Shown here piece after piece: positions 1 through 40,733 of a stretch of DNA of 64,000 bases (positions are counted from its first letter, which is position 1; each line of letters begins with the position of its first letter). Made by a program: the position numbers and the translations under genes. Below the pieces are notes generated by a model. That model ran no database searches and was not told where the DNA came from. It saw only the letters and a program-made list of their open reading frames with translations. Origin of the DNA: Odontesthes bonariensis. Its lineage: Eukaryota; Chordata; Actinopteri; Atheriniformes; Atherinopsidae. Where the stretch lies: NCBI RefSeq assembly GCF_027942865.1, contig NC_134519.1, forward strand, positions 23,160,248 through 23,224,247, given 5' to 3'.

Positions 1-266
1 AATGAGTCTGACACATAACAAATATCAGCCCCTTAAAGGTTGCATGTCAGTGTGGAGGTGTTTAGGCGTTTTGTCTTCAACAAATATTAAAAAAACAACA
101 GAAATCGCAGGCAGGTAGATCTAATTTCTAAATTTAGTCTTTAGAATTGATCTTGAAAATGCACATCAGCGCTGCAAGTGGGCTGTTGGTGCCACAGATT
201 CAGCTCTGTGTTTCCAGTCAACCACAATGAGTTTCTGATTGAAGTGAACTGTCTTTTTTCTTACAG

Positions 267-4126
<3,860 letters not shown>

Positions 4127-5720
4127 CTCACACCGGAAATTCCAGTGATGGAGTCAGACGCTGTCTCAGATACAAAGGCTGTGAGGTTTTAATTATAAAG
4201 CCACAAAGATGCTGAAGATTCACTGGTGGCTGCTGAAGCTGCATGTGGAAGTCTGCTTTGCCAACAGCAAAAAAAAAAGACTGATGGAGGGAACTTAAAG
4301 GATCAGGAATTTAACTGTGAGAATGCAAGAATGCATTTTGACACATTCAGATGAATGTACAGACAGAATTATCATCAAGATAGAAAACATTACCTCAATT
4401 CTTGGACAATCTGATTGATGACAAGCGCAGGAATAGAGATCATATGCTACAATCAAACTAAGGGGACACTGTTTTCATTGCTGGTGTTTTCCAAGACGAT
4501 CCACTGGTTCCATTATCTGCATGATGACCTAATGCTTGATGTTCAAACCTTTCTGAAAACGTATACAAGGCAAATAGAAAAACAAAGTTTAAATTCTGGC
4601 CCCAAAGTTTCTGAAGTTACCTGACATCATCCCCAGTTGGGATGCGGATGCAGCGGGGTAAGTAATGCAGGCCGGGCGTCCTTCTTCTCAGCTCTGCCTA
4701 AGCAATAACGTGTTGACATGTGTTTCTTACTGACTCATATGTAATTATTTCAAACATTTTTCATGCATTTCTTTCTTACGTAGGGGCATGTCAGATCTGT
4801 GTCATTTTATTCTTAGCACTTTATCAGTGTCCGTGTGGCTGGGGTCTTTTGAGTCCCTGTGTGTTTTGATATATTGTCACTGGTTGTTGGTTGAAAACAA
4901 ACTGAAACACAGTTGATGTTTTATGTTGTGTGTAAACACACTGGTGTGCGCTGGTCCACTTAACAAATTGTTAATCTGACAGTGAGTGATTTTGTTCAAA
5001 TCGCCTTACTTACTATCTCATTGCGGTAGTAACTTTTAAAAAAAATATTTTCTGGTCAGATATGATCTGTGACAAAGGGACAAAAACGTAGCAGTACGAG
5101 CACGCAGAATATTTCACTCTGAGGGAATACCAAATATTTGGAGGAAATTCGGAACATCAGAGAACAAAATCTTAAATAATGAATAAAAGCATTTTTGTAA
5201 TCCGTCGATTTGCATGTGTTTAAGCACGTGGATGTAAGTCTGTGTGTGCTCTTCTGTGTGCGCATGTGTCTGCATGCACCTGATGTGTGACAGGGAGACA
5301 TGTAAGATTTTGCTGTCCTACCTATTTATCAAATTGTCCGAAGCTGTTGTTGTTCTAGTCTATGAGAGTTTGAACCAGCTATAAGCATGTTGGCTGTGGG
5401 ATAGAAATGAGATACAGTTGACCCAGTCTTTAAAATGTCACCGGCCTGATCAGAACTTAACATATTGAATAACATTAAATATCCTCAGTTTTGTATTCAG
5501 TTTAAAAAGAATAATACAGCTAAAACGTCTTCTGTCTCACTTACCTGCTGAAACAAGACTCATCACATTGACACTCCCTGTCTGTGTATGTAAGCACCAC
5601 TTTACCATGTTATTGTATTATTTGAGTCTGCTGATGTTAACATGCCTGTTTCTAGGCAGCAGTGTTTGTAGCTTATCACTGTGATAAAACATAATAAAAA
5701 AATATATTGTTGAAATAATG
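4127..5720 (+). other. pip5k1c: pip5k1c 3' UTR (probable)
   Basis: Non-coding sequence after the TAA at 4124. The best poly(A) signal is AATAAA at 5693-5698, in an A/T-rich context. Other AATAAA copies near 6185-6230 could extend it. No other gene is seen in this stretch. Confidence 0.5.
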
Positions 5721-7563
5721 TTGGTGATTTCTGGTTAATAAAAAATTAGCCCACCAGGTGGCACTGTTGCACCTGCAAAGACATATATGTCTCGAGTTGA
5801 ACACTTTAAAGGCCTATGGGTTATTTGGAATTTCATGATTCATAGTTGCATTCTGAAATTAAATTGCACAACAACATATGCCAGAATATGAGCCCCCAAT
5901 CAGTCATGATTTTCTTTATTGTGTTCCTGATGGATCATAAAAGCAGGGCTCATATTTAAAACCTCACACATCGAGCCTCCACACCACACTGACATTTTAA
6001 CGCACATAAACATAATGATGTGAAATTTTGATTGCTTCACTCGGGATGGATTTTATTAATCAACACAAGCTGTAATCCCACAAATAAGATGGCTTAAAAA
6101 GATTCAATCGAGGTTTCTTGGGTCCTAACTAGTTTCAGAAATACGTGTTTTTCACATGAAAAGATCCCTATGAATGCACTCAGATACAGTATAAGAATAA
6201 ATAAGCTAAATAAGTGCCATTGAATAAAGTCCTGTGAGAGGAAATGGGCCGTGGGTGTGTTTAGAGTGTGTGACTTATGTGTGCGGATGTATTACTGTGT
6301 TGGTGTGTGTATTTACGTATAAGCCAGAGTTGCGAATGTCACTCATGGTGACAAGTCAGCCATGTCGGGCCATGATGGAATGTGTGATGAACAGGGATCA
6401 GCAGCCACCTGACGAATTGGCCTGGAATGATTGGCCTACACACACACGTGCGCGTGCGCTTATATACACATAATCTTTTGCACCTTCCCCGGGCCGTTCA
6501 ATAATTATTTTTTTCGAACTTTCCCCGGTTTTCATCTAAATGGGCATTCCTTTTCCAGAGTTTCAAATGACCAACTGCGCAAAAACAATTGCTAAAGGGT
6601 TTAGCAGACAATTTCCAGAAATTGTTCATAATTTCAGCAGCTCCCATAAATAAATGCGTGCAACAACAGTCTGACCAGAAGGGTGTTATTCCTCTTTGCA
6701 AAAGAGTTTTAGAACTTCTGTTCATTAACTATTAAAACATGAATGCGCAACACGGTAGCACAAGCTGACATCCTACTTCATTGGGGTGAGTATTCCAACT
6801 GTTTACTTTGAGATGATCCCACATGTGCACCACAGTGCAAGAACAGACAGCTGAAAATAAGTCCCCCACACATGCACCATTTATGCTTTGTTGAATGATA
6901 TCTATTAAAGTCCAGTTTTATCTTTTTGAATATAAATGCTTTTCTTTTTTTAATCTCAACCAGCTCTTTACTGGGTTTTTTTCTTTCTTTTCTCTTTTTT
7001 TCCCATGTGATACAAACAGACTTCAGGCTTGGAGATACAAGAAGAAACAGCCCTGTGAAATAATGGTGCAACAGTGGCATCAGACGTGGATGGTGTCTTT
7101 TTGCATGTTCTCCCAGCATCCACTTGAGGCTGCTCTGGTTATCTGCCACAACCCAATTTCATGCATGTCAGATGAATTGGAGACAGTGTGAATATCTTTG
7201 TTTGTCAGTCCTCCTTTGCTCCTCCCCCCTCTGTCTGCTTGCATACAGGCATCAGACACCTGTGACTTTGAATAGGAAGGATATCCTGATTATCATAAAA
7301 ACAAAAACATGCACGCACACAATCAAAACAGCTTAGTACAAAAGTAAGTAGTGGTTCAAAAAATGAGCACTTAAATTTTATTAATAAACTTCCCAATGAA
7401 TTAGAATTAATTTAAAGAAAAACTGTGGAGTGGCAGCACCTGTACCTGAGGTGAATGGGTCATCTCAAAGCTGAGCTTTCATCTGCGGGGAACATACACA
7501 AATGCCTTTGTTCTTTCAAAAGGAGAGAGGGGCGAAAGCCACAACAAACAGGGCGGGTGTATG

Positions 7564-7590
7564 ATGTGTGTGTGTGTGTGTGTGTGTGTG
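7564..7590. repeat. (TG)n microsatellite
   Basis: About 13 uninterrupted TG units followed by a purine-rich AAGAGAG tract. Confidence 0.9.
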
Positions 7591-10519
7591 CACGTGAAAA
7601 GAAAAGAGAGGGAAGAAGAGCGAGAGACAGAATGCAGAGACAGATCAAAGCAGGGGGTATGTTTTTGAAACCCTGTGTGGGAGGTGAAGCCTCACCTACC
7701 CAGAATGCTTTGCCTTACTCCTTCCAGCCCACTCAGGTTTTCAGGAGCATCACTTTGCTATTCAGCCAGTATGTTATGCTACCTCTCCGTCTGTCATTTC
7801 CAGCTATTCTAAGAAAGTGTTGAAAAGGTGATTTGATGTGAAAAAGCCAATCCCTGATTTGTACTACCTCACCTGTATCTCCCACACACAGTTCGACATG
7901 TGACTCTCTGTGTGCAGCGTTGTGGTGTATTGAACAAAAAGTCAACAGAGTGCCAGCACCTGAGGTCTTGGTTGGAGTCTTGGATAAATCGTCCTGAAGA
8001 AAATTCCTAGAAGTTGGATCGGAGCCCATCCCCCTCTCTTCCCAGTCTTGTGAGGGGATCGAAGCGCCTCTTTTTAACTCAGCGTGAGAAGCTGCAACCA
8101 GATGTCTGTCTGTCCACACAGGGGGAATGTCGTGCCCTCTCACACAAACATGAAAAGCTGTGAGATACTCTCCGTTGCGTTGTCAGTGTCTTAAGGCAGT
8201 GTTTATCTTTGGCAGACCGAAGAAAACAAAGCCATCGATTTCTAATCCTAATCCCCCTCTACCCTATTGATCATCTATCCTTTCTTAATGAGATGGAGGG
8301 GGGATAGAGGGATGGAGGGCTGGTGAAGGACAAAACTTTCCCCAACAGTATGCTGCATTTTGCCTCTATCCACCTCTTCTCATTCTTTCTCTCCTGCTCA
8401 TGGGTTTTCACTAAGTTGCCGGGAGACTGAAATACAAACACAAGCTGGTACTTTTGGAGAGGTTTATCAAACCCGAAGGTCTGTCGAGATGTTGCCATGT
8501 TGAAACTGGATGACGTGAATGAATGCACTAAACATAGAGAGGAGAATACTTGAACAGCCAGTGAGAGTTTAAATAACAGTTTCAGTCAAAACTGTGTTTA
8601 TATTTCTGCTTGTGTTGTACTGTCTGTCATCATTTCTGCCCTTCATAGTGAAAAACAAGCAATTTGATCATAAGGGTTACACCGAAATTCCACTGTACAG
8701 TTACAGTAGTTCTAGAGACCTAAGCGGTTTTCTTGTTCCAGGCTATAAACTTATCAAAATAAGCTGTATGGTTGGGAATTTTAACATCAGGGATTACTTT
8801 GACTGACATGTTTTTGGAGCCAAACCTTGAATGGCCATATATGGGAAACCAGTTTTTTTTAGCCCTTCCATAATTTTTCAGGCCTTAATATTTTAGCCTG
8901 GAAGACTATCACTTGGTGTATTATAAGCTTTTTGTGTGTCATTTCACACTGAAAGGATGAATTGTTAGGGATGTGGTAAAATGATCAAAGTGTCCCTCCT
9001 CATGACAAATTAAATTAGAAAAAAAGTGACATAACACTTTGTAATATTACTTGATTTTGTCTTCACTGATTTCAGTAGCCTTTGAGTCACTGTCAAAGGA
9101 CATTTAAATCATGATTCATGTAGCTGTAGGGATTCAGGTCTGTTTGATAAGACAGCAATGAGCATTCAAAGTTTCAAACAGACTGTAAAGCACTAAAATA
9201 TTGCAAATTGATTCTTTTATTTCTTTGGAAGTTAGACTATGCATAATGCAACTATGCATAATAGGGATGCAAAGATATGACAGCCGGTGTTGGTTAATAT
9301 TTAGCTTGTTCACTGTAATCGGTCTATAGGCAAATATGATAACGTCAACCAGTGGCTGACATTTACATGGTGTGTTCTGGTTGTGTTGCATCGACAAGAT
9401 TATTTATATTTCTTTTTGTTGGGCACAAAAGGTAAACAATATTTGGGCCATGTAAGTACTGAAAAGTCACTGAGCTGGCAACAGTCCTTTTAAAGCTGTG
9501 ATCACAGCACATATTTAAAAAGAAAGTAAATGATAACCGAAAGTTGACCATGAACCTTGTAAGAATCTTTTGATCTTCTATGAACCTGTTCAAGCCTAAA
9601 ACCTGAACAGACAAAATGAGGAAACACCGAACTACTGGTGAGAGATGGGATCTGGAACACCTGTTGTTGGTGTTGGAAATCTTGAAATTGCATTTTTGTT
9701 GTTTGCAAAACATGCTGTAGGATCAATCTTAACCACAGTGGTATTTGCTTCCTTATGGGGGGAGGTCCACTGGCCACAGCCACCCATATTCCTCCTTTAG
9801 GGATCACCTCTAGCAGCAACTCAGTGTCTCGACTTAAGCTTGAGCTACAATCCAATACGATCAAATACTATTGAATTGTGGTCCTGTGAGCCAGATGAGC
9901 TTTCACACGAACAAAAAAAAAAAAGTCTCATCTTGCAAAAACATTGCTATGGTTGCAGAACTTCAGAAAAAAATGAATGATTTTGAATGCATGTCACTGC
10001 AAAAATGCTGCCCTGGGGATCTCTGTACCTAAGTATTTGATAATGGCTGCAACAGAAATCATTAAAAGCAGGCTAATGTGTGGCAGATGCTACCTGTCCA
10101 GCAGCTGCAGCAGGGGAAAGAGAGCCAGGACACGAGTGAGTGGCCAGCATAATGAGAGGTACATGGCCTGCCAACTTGGGCAGCTGCTTCTCTTGTGGGG
10201 CTGAGTGGTATGTGTGTGGTCCAGGTATTGGAATGCTGTGGGGACCTAAATCTGTTTAGAAAGTCACATTTTATGGATGTGTCTTCCTTATAGGGATAAA
10301 AAAAAAAAAAGCAAGCATCCTTTCTATAAACCATTAGATTTAAAGGGAAGGAGAGGAAGGTAGCTCAGTGTAATGTCCTGTGAAGTCATTGATACACAAC
10401 TGTGTGTGTGTGTGTGTCTGTGTTCGAGTCTATGGACAGATTTGTATTTTCTCATTTTCTAGTGCTCTTTCAGCTTCTTCTCTCGACATCTTTCTCACCA
10501 GCAGCATCTAGAAATGCAG

Positions 10520-10546
10520 CCACACACACACACACACACACACACA
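10520..10546. repeat. (CA)n microsatellite
   Basis: About 13 CA units in intergenic sequence. Confidence 0.9.
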
Positions 10547-13311
10547 AAGCACTCACAGCCATCACACACATCAGGCTAACCGTGGGAATGCCTGTGGCAT
10601 TATGTCAGTTATTGAGGTGACGCTTTTAATCCTGAAACAAATCTAGACTTTGTGTTGTGTGCCTCCATCTGTGTGTGAGTGAGCGTGCCTGTGTATAAAG
10701 TCCAATCTCGCACCTATTAGATTACGGCTGGCCGAACAGCAAAGACACCCCACTGCCACTCCCACATGGAAGCGCGGGCAGGATTAGCCAGCTCTATACA
10801 CGCCCTAATCTGCGGACAAAAACACACAATCGCCTCCCACTGAGACACGAAGACAGAAAGATTCAATTTGATCTGCCCTTCTCAATATAACAAGAGTGTC
10901 TTTTGCGGTTAAAATGACTACTGCTCACTCTACCATCAGTCAGTGTGGATTCAGCTCTAAATTGTGTCCTTTCTATCCTACAATCGATCCTTTTTTTGAC
11001 AATTTGGAACACCTACAGGCCATGCTTTGTTGCAATGAATGCAGTTTGTGTTACTAAATGGAGGATAGTTACTGCATGGAAAGCAATGCATGGTATAACT
11101 TTGGTAAACACTCCTCTTATAAGCCATTTTCAAACATGGATTGCGGCCCTGAAATTTTCTTGACATTGCATTGAATCTTTCTGTCTTTGTGACTCATCCA
11201 GAGGTGGTTTGTGCAACAAAGCAGCTGTATGACTCACAAAGACCAGACATTGTCCTGACTTTACCCTGCCAGGCACCTTATACAAAGTTAAGAAAATATC
11301 CAAATGAGACCATTTTGAATATGCAGCGAGCAGTACACTTTTCAAATCATTGGATTTCAGTTGCACATCTGGTTTGAGAGTCCAACATTTTTCTGTGTTT
11401 AGCCAAGCGGGTGGGACTTGGACCAGTAATCTGGCAGAATGATATTTTGACGTGATAAATTACAACAGAACCTGACAAGATGTTTTCTTAAACCTGACCA
11501 CATCGTTTTGAATACCTAACCTTAACCAAGTATTTTATAATACCGAACCTTAATCACGTCACTTTTCATACCCAACCAAGCAAGTGAAAGCGTAACGAAA
11601 CAGCGGCTGACTGCAAAAATTCTAATTCAAAGCAAAGCTAATTGAAAACACAAGTGGTGAGCATGGAACTCAATCTTGGCTCTTGCCTGTTACATGTGAC
11701 ACAACAGTCGATTTATGGCTATTTGAAGAAATGCTGTGACCGTATGTCCCTGTAGGAGGAGTTGTTGCACGCATAAGCACAAAAATCATGTCTGTGCACA
11801 AGAATCAACGGATTTAAGTTTTGGTTTCCAACACGTTTTGCTGTGAGACTGGGTTGAAATACTAACTTCAGAATTCTTTTTGCATCAAGTCCTGCCTTTT
11901 GCACACTGTCAATTCTTAGCTCTCACTTCACCCAAAGGAGTACTTCCAAAGCTGAGAATTTGTCTGACACAGAAAAATCTACTGTCCTGTTATTTTTGAA
12001 AGGGCAACTGTGGACCCACACCACCCTCTAGACATTGTCCAGTCATGTCATGCTGAATGGCTGTGGTGTACATTTTTTATGCATCCGTATGTGTCCTTTT
12101 AGGTGAATCCTTTTAAGGGTGTACAGAACACATTCTCTGTGGGATGCTTTAGCTGAAGGAGATAATATTAACTGCAACAGGAAATCATCAAAGTCAGCGG
12201 TATTCAACGCCAGAAAGGCAGGAATGTGTGCACAAACTTCACTTTAGAACAAAGGGTTTATAGAACCAACATCATCCAACTTACTCAAAAGCTACAAATG
12301 TTAACTATAAAGACAAGGGGGGGGGTTAGAATCTGCTATTTGCTTGCCATTATTTTCTACTAGCAAATCTGCCAATCTTTCATTTTTAAGGAAGGGTTGA
12401 GTGCGTTGATGCATTGCTACAAATGGCTACCTGCAAAATGGGATGTCAGTGTCTCTTTATGTGACAGAAACTGTCTGTTTCATTGCCTCGAGGCAAGATG
12501 AGTCTGTCCCTCTATCTGTCTTCCTCTGTGTGTTTCTTACTCAGAAGCATCCGCCTCATTAACCACCATCAGCATTTTGTTTCACTGTGTGTTATTTGGA
12601 TGAATTGAGAGGGAGGCAGGGAGCCATAAGTGTGTGTGTGTGTGTGTATGTGCATTCACTCGTGTATATATGCAAGCAACTCTCATTAAGCTGGAAAAAC
12701 ATTGACACTGTTGCCAGAAACCAGATCATATCTTCCCTCACTTTATATATCAAAGGCTTCCTCCACTCAACTCCCTGGAGTGTGTGTGTACGTGTGTGTG
12801 TTATATATTTATATACATATATATTATATGTGTGTGTGGTTCATAGAGAGAGACAGATGTTTGCTGATTCGTCAAGTTTGCACTGCAAACTCAGCCCAAT
12901 TTAGCTGACAAAAACAAAAAGTGTGACACCACACAGATGCTCATAGTGACAGCCCACTCTTAATTTCCCCCCTTTTCAATTAAGGCTCTTTTCTCTCCGT
13001 GTTCTTCCCCTACCTACTCGTTCTTCTTTTCTCTTTTCCCTTTTTTCTGTTCTCTCATTCACAAACACTCAAACCAACGCTATGTGTGACTACACCGGCA
13101 GCATATGGGCAGGGTGTTCTTCTAGGGTTGTTTTAATTCTTACAGGCACCTCTGACTAAATGTCAAATTTCACGGAGGACACTGTCTTCTGCCAGTAAAT
13201 ATCAACTAAAAGCACTAAAAACCCCATTTGATGCACTAATGACGCTGTATATAATGTACATTAAATACATGTAGAGAGGAAAAAATCTGTTCCAACAGAT
13301 TCAAAACCTAC

Positions 13312-13824
13312 AAACACAGATGGGTTTGGCATTTATTGCAATGCAATATGGCACTTCTTACAACATCACCTCGGTGTGTCTATTTTACAATGTACAAACT
13401 AGATTTAAAAAAGGACCATAAATAAAACGCTTCATGTCGCTAATTCTCAGCATTAAACAAGAGACATATGTACAAACACAGGTGAATGACATTCTAATCT
13501 AAATGTCTAACTCGACAGAAACAGTAATTCATACAACTGAAAATATGAAAAGGAATAATACAAAAAAAACAAAAAACAGGCAAACCAGTTTGTTAGCACA
13601 ATCGTCCAGTATGAAACCAGTAAGAGCTTGTAGTGATACATTCAGTCAGGCTCCTCCCACTCCCTCTTTAACTTTGCATATTAAGATTACTTAAAGGTAA
13701 CGGACACCTTAACAGGGAGATTCCATGTTGAATGCATTCATTCCACATGCACGCACACATACACACGCACACACACACACACGCGCGCACACACACACAC
13801 GCACACACACACACACACGCGCAC

Positions 13825-13861
<37 letters not shown>

Positions 13862-14261
13862 CAAACATAAAAGACATTTAATTCAAGTCAAGCACAAAGC
13901 AGCAATGTAAAAAAAAGAAAAAAGAAAAGAACTTGGAAGCCATTCTGCTTATGCACATGTAAGCCTTTACCAAACAGATAAAAAAAAAAAAATAGGAAAA
14001 GCAGAGCTGGATACGAGGAGGAGGCATCAGTCTAAGCTCTCAGAAGCTCATTGCTATCTGTGGCATCGTCCAGATCATGGTTTATAAAAAACTCCACGGG
14101 ATGGAAGTCCACAAAAGTGCTGCTTTTCTCTCTCCTCTTCTTCTTCTTCCCCTCACTGTTTCCTCTAATCCTTGTATTTCCACCGGTGAAAAGTTCCTCT
14201 AAAGTGCATGGATGAGGTAAATGAAATTCTTCTCAAAACAGGTTTGTAACTGTTTGGCAGC
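13312..14261 (-). other. 3' UTR of the EphA4-like gene
   Basis: Follows the receptor stop codon (TGA, 14262-14264 on the - strand). A - strand AATAAA sits at 13332-13337 (TTTATT on +), a plausible poly(A) signal. The UTR contains a long alternating purine-pyrimidine CA/CG tract at 13749-13858. The end is inferred from the signal only. Confidence 0.55.
13749..13858. repeat. (CA)n with CG steps, long alternating purine-pyrimidine tract
   Basis: About 110 bp of nearly uninterrupted CA/CG dinucleotides inside the Eph 3' UTR (TG/CG on the transcribed strand). Apparent ORFs of Cys/Val or Thr/His repeats here are artefacts of the repeat. Confidence 0.95.
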
Positions 14262-37439
<23,178 letters not shown>

Positions 37440-37600
37440 GTGTGCCGTGCGGAATCGTGTGAGTTTCCCGTTGACTCTGCGCGCTGGCTGAAGCGGCTCC
37501 ATCCCGGTGGGAAAAGTGTGTGTGAATGAAAGCAAGTGTGAAAGCGAGTTGGATGCAGCAGCGGACACTGGGGCGGTCTCTTACACTTAGAAGCTTCCCT
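37440..37600 (-). promoter_or_regulatory. 5' UTR / promoter-proximal region of the Eph gene
   Basis: GC-richer sequence around the signal-peptide exon (37200-37600) than the flanks. It contains an in-frame upstream ATG (37502) that would add 21 residues before the better signal-peptide start at 37439. No TATA box was identified; the transcription start is unknown. Confidence 0.35.
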
Positions 37601-40600
37601 TAATGGTAAATGACATGTACCTAATGACATACAGTACTGTTGTCCATATTAGCGTCAGTATGCCATCCCTCGAGTGACATTTGATAATGTCTGAATAGTC
37701 GAGATTAGCGGCACCGCACTTAGATTAACCGACAAAATGTCAAATGTTTATTTGGCAGGTGGAGGGATAGAAGACGGAAAGCAATGGAACACTTTCCTAT
37801 CAGTGTCTATGGCTACAAAGAGTGTCAATCTAAAAGCAGGAAAAAAAAACCGAGGGTAATTGTAACTCGTCTGCTAGATTTGGCCATGGAGATTAAATTC
37901 TACTCAGGTCCAGCCAGGGCCCCCACTTGAAAAAAAAATCACTTATCTTGTGGAATAAAACAGAGGGACACTAATGCTCCTGTCTGAGACTTTCATGCGC
38001 GTCTGTGAGTGGCATTAGCAGCGATAACCTGAAGGACGCGAGCAGGCATGGGGTCATAGACGTCACAACAACCAGGCTTAAAAAAAAAAATCACTTAGCC
38101 TGTCGCATGGATTTAAAAAAAAAATTAATGTGTCACAATTTCCTGATAAGGGTTGGGCTGTATGAATTTGACTGAGGCCGTTGGAGGCTCTTTGTCCTGA
38201 GGAGCAAAACAAAACGCTGAAGAGTGTGACTGCAGCGCCACCTGTTGATGTCTGTTCGGTCAATAATTAGAAAGCCAGTGAATGATCAGGAACATTTCAC
38301 AGTAGTCTGTTGGATATTTTAAGGCTCATAACATGAGAGTAAGGAGATCCAGTCTGTCCCCCACCATCTGTCAACTGCAGTTGGTAATATTTTAAATCCC
38401 ATATGGGCATGTCAAAGAGAAAAAGAGCTGATTCATATTTTTGATTAAAAAAAAAAGAAAGGCAGTTGTAAACAAAAAGGCCCAGGGCTGTGGCCTTGTG
38501 GAAAAGCAGGAAGGGACAAACAAAGAGCAGGCTCACGACCTGTCCTCCTACACTCTACTTTCCCAAACATTCTGACGAACAGTCACTCTCAATAGAGGCA
38601 CAGCTTGAAGAAGTAAATACTCTCATTTGCACTGATCCAATGTGTTACTCTTTTTTTTTTCTAATGTTTTGTCCGTTTTTAGCAACAAAAGTTGAAATGG
38701 AGACGTGCTCCACTTTGTTTAGTCCGCCCCAACAAATGTAAGTTCTGACAATCTCTGTTGAAAGTCACCAACAAACAGAACAGAATAGTCACTGTTTGGC
38801 TGCTTTTTAGGGAAAGTGTTTCAAACAAGTCAGTGTGTGTTTGTGAGTGCATGTACAAGTGTGTGCCTGCGGCTGCATTTTCAGTTTTGTGCTTGCGTAA
38901 GTGTGCATCACGGTCAGTCTCCATCTTGCTTTTGTGTGTTCTCAGTTGCTACGCCGAAACCATCTCGGTCCCCTGTAAGGCATCATAATGGACCCAGGAA
39001 GAGCATCTGGCACTTTGAGACGGCAAAAAACGATCTCCTCGCTTCGACCTGCCACTCTTCCCTCATGCACCATAATACCGTTTTCACGTTTCATTCTCCC
39101 CCCTGCGCTACGATAGAATGCGCAATCACAAAGACCCAATTAGCCAAGAGAGGAACTCAATTTAACTCGGGGACCAACGGGCCAATCGCATCGGACGGCG
39201 TTCGGCATGGGCCTATGGGGCAGCGGCGCAGGTGGGTGGAACATGGCTGTGGGGTGGAGGTGACACACTGACATGGATGGAGATCGGTCCGTTGTTTCTG
39301 GTCATTTGTGTCACCGAAGTTTTGATTGATGATGGTGGGGATGTTTTTCCCACTCTCCCTTGAGATTCCCAGCTCTCTGGAGGGGGTTTCCACAATGTCC
39401 CCCCTTCCTCGAACCCTTAAGTTTGGCCCTCAGCCCTGCGCCACAGCAACACACATCTTATCCAGACTTTTCGTTTCAAAGGGGAGCCCCAGATGGTTGC
39501 TGCCCACACATCTGTATTGGAAAACACTAAATGTAGACCCTTTGTGTGTGTGCTTGTTACAGTACGTGAGCGTGTGATCCTGCATCGACACGCGTACAGA
39601 ATTTCCTCGTGTCTAATAGTGGTGAAGGGACCGCAAGGACAGGAAGAAATAAACTGAAATACAGACCAAGTAGCCAAATGTAAATTTGTGCATGTGCGTG
39701 AGAGTGTAAAGAGAAAAGCCCGAGGGACGGTAGGTGTGTGGGCGGCTGAGAGAGATGAACAAAAGAAGCAGGGAAAAGAGATGAGGAGCAGCACGTTGCC
39801 AGTGAGGATTTGATTGGGTAGGTGGGTGGCTGGTGATGTGGTGTGGGGTGTTGAAAAAGGATCTTCCCTCAAAGGCTCTCTTAAGATATTCCTGGAGCGA
39901 GCAAGAGTTTCATTTGGCTTGCAGTCCTACTCAGAGTGCTAACATCACCCTGGGAGCTAAACCCATTTAATATTCATACAACTAGACTGATATTCTCTTT
40001 GGGTATATGACAGATAATAGTCAGAGATTCTAAATCTGCCCTGTGTGAGTGTGTGCAGTTGAACTTCTTGGGTCGACAAAGCGTCATTAGCATGTCAGAG
40101 GCGTTTCGTTGGTGCCCAGTTCTCTCCATAACAGCTGCTTGTCTGGCAAAGTACTCAGTTCATGTGTGTATGCGAGGGGATGTGCGCTTCTACACGCGGG
40201 TGTTCAGTACAAACAAAGGAAGAGGCAGACAGAAGGTTACACTAAAAAAGCCAAACCACAGAAAGTGTTGTGTGTGTGTGAGAATGTTTTTACTTTGATG
40301 ACTGAAGAGATCTCCATCCCCATCTTGCTTTGGAGTGTTCATGCAAGTGTGAAAGTGGAGTGTGTTTGTGTGCATGTTTGCATTGGATTGCATAAACATG
40401 GTGTCAGAGTGATGAGATGTTCTTACCATCCATCTGTTCTGCTGGCATTTACTTCTTAGAAGCACTACAATAAAGGAGAGATAAACAGAGGGTGATAAGC
40501 AATGCTGTGGAGAGATTCTACGATAATGTTGGTTTTATCTGTCAGTCAGTGGAGCGAAAACACACACAGGTCACATTTGGAGCTCTGGGACTTCGTTCTG

Positions 40601-40693
40601 ATATGATCTTTTTACACAGCTGAGGGTTAAGTTTCTGCAAGAGGACGTGTGAGAGTGAACCCACAGTGTGTCTTCCAGGAGATGTGGTTATGT

Positions 40694-40733
<40 letters not shown>

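Larger units (their letters stand above)
5721..13310. other. Intergenic region between pip5k1c and the Eph gene
   Basis: No exon with family similarity, splice logic or long conserved frame was found on either strand. ORFs here are short and of random or repeat composition. It holds simple repeats: TG at 7564-7590, TG near 10401-10420, CA at 10520-10546, and mixed TG/TA stretches around 12630-12840. Regulatory elements may exist but cannot be read from one sequence. Confidence 0.5.

Noticed and set aside
7733..8143. 136-codon - strand ORF between pip5k1c and the Eph gene
   Set aside because: No domain, splice partner or compositional coding signal recognised; length possible by chance in this GC context.
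13668..13910. ORFs on both strands made of Cys/Val or Thr/His repeats
   Set aside because: Pure translation of the CA/CG microsatellite in the Eph 3' UTR.
39417..39872. 151-codon - strand ORF upstream of the Eph gene
   Set aside because: No recognisable family or conserved motif; opposite-strand ORFs of similar length overlap nearby.
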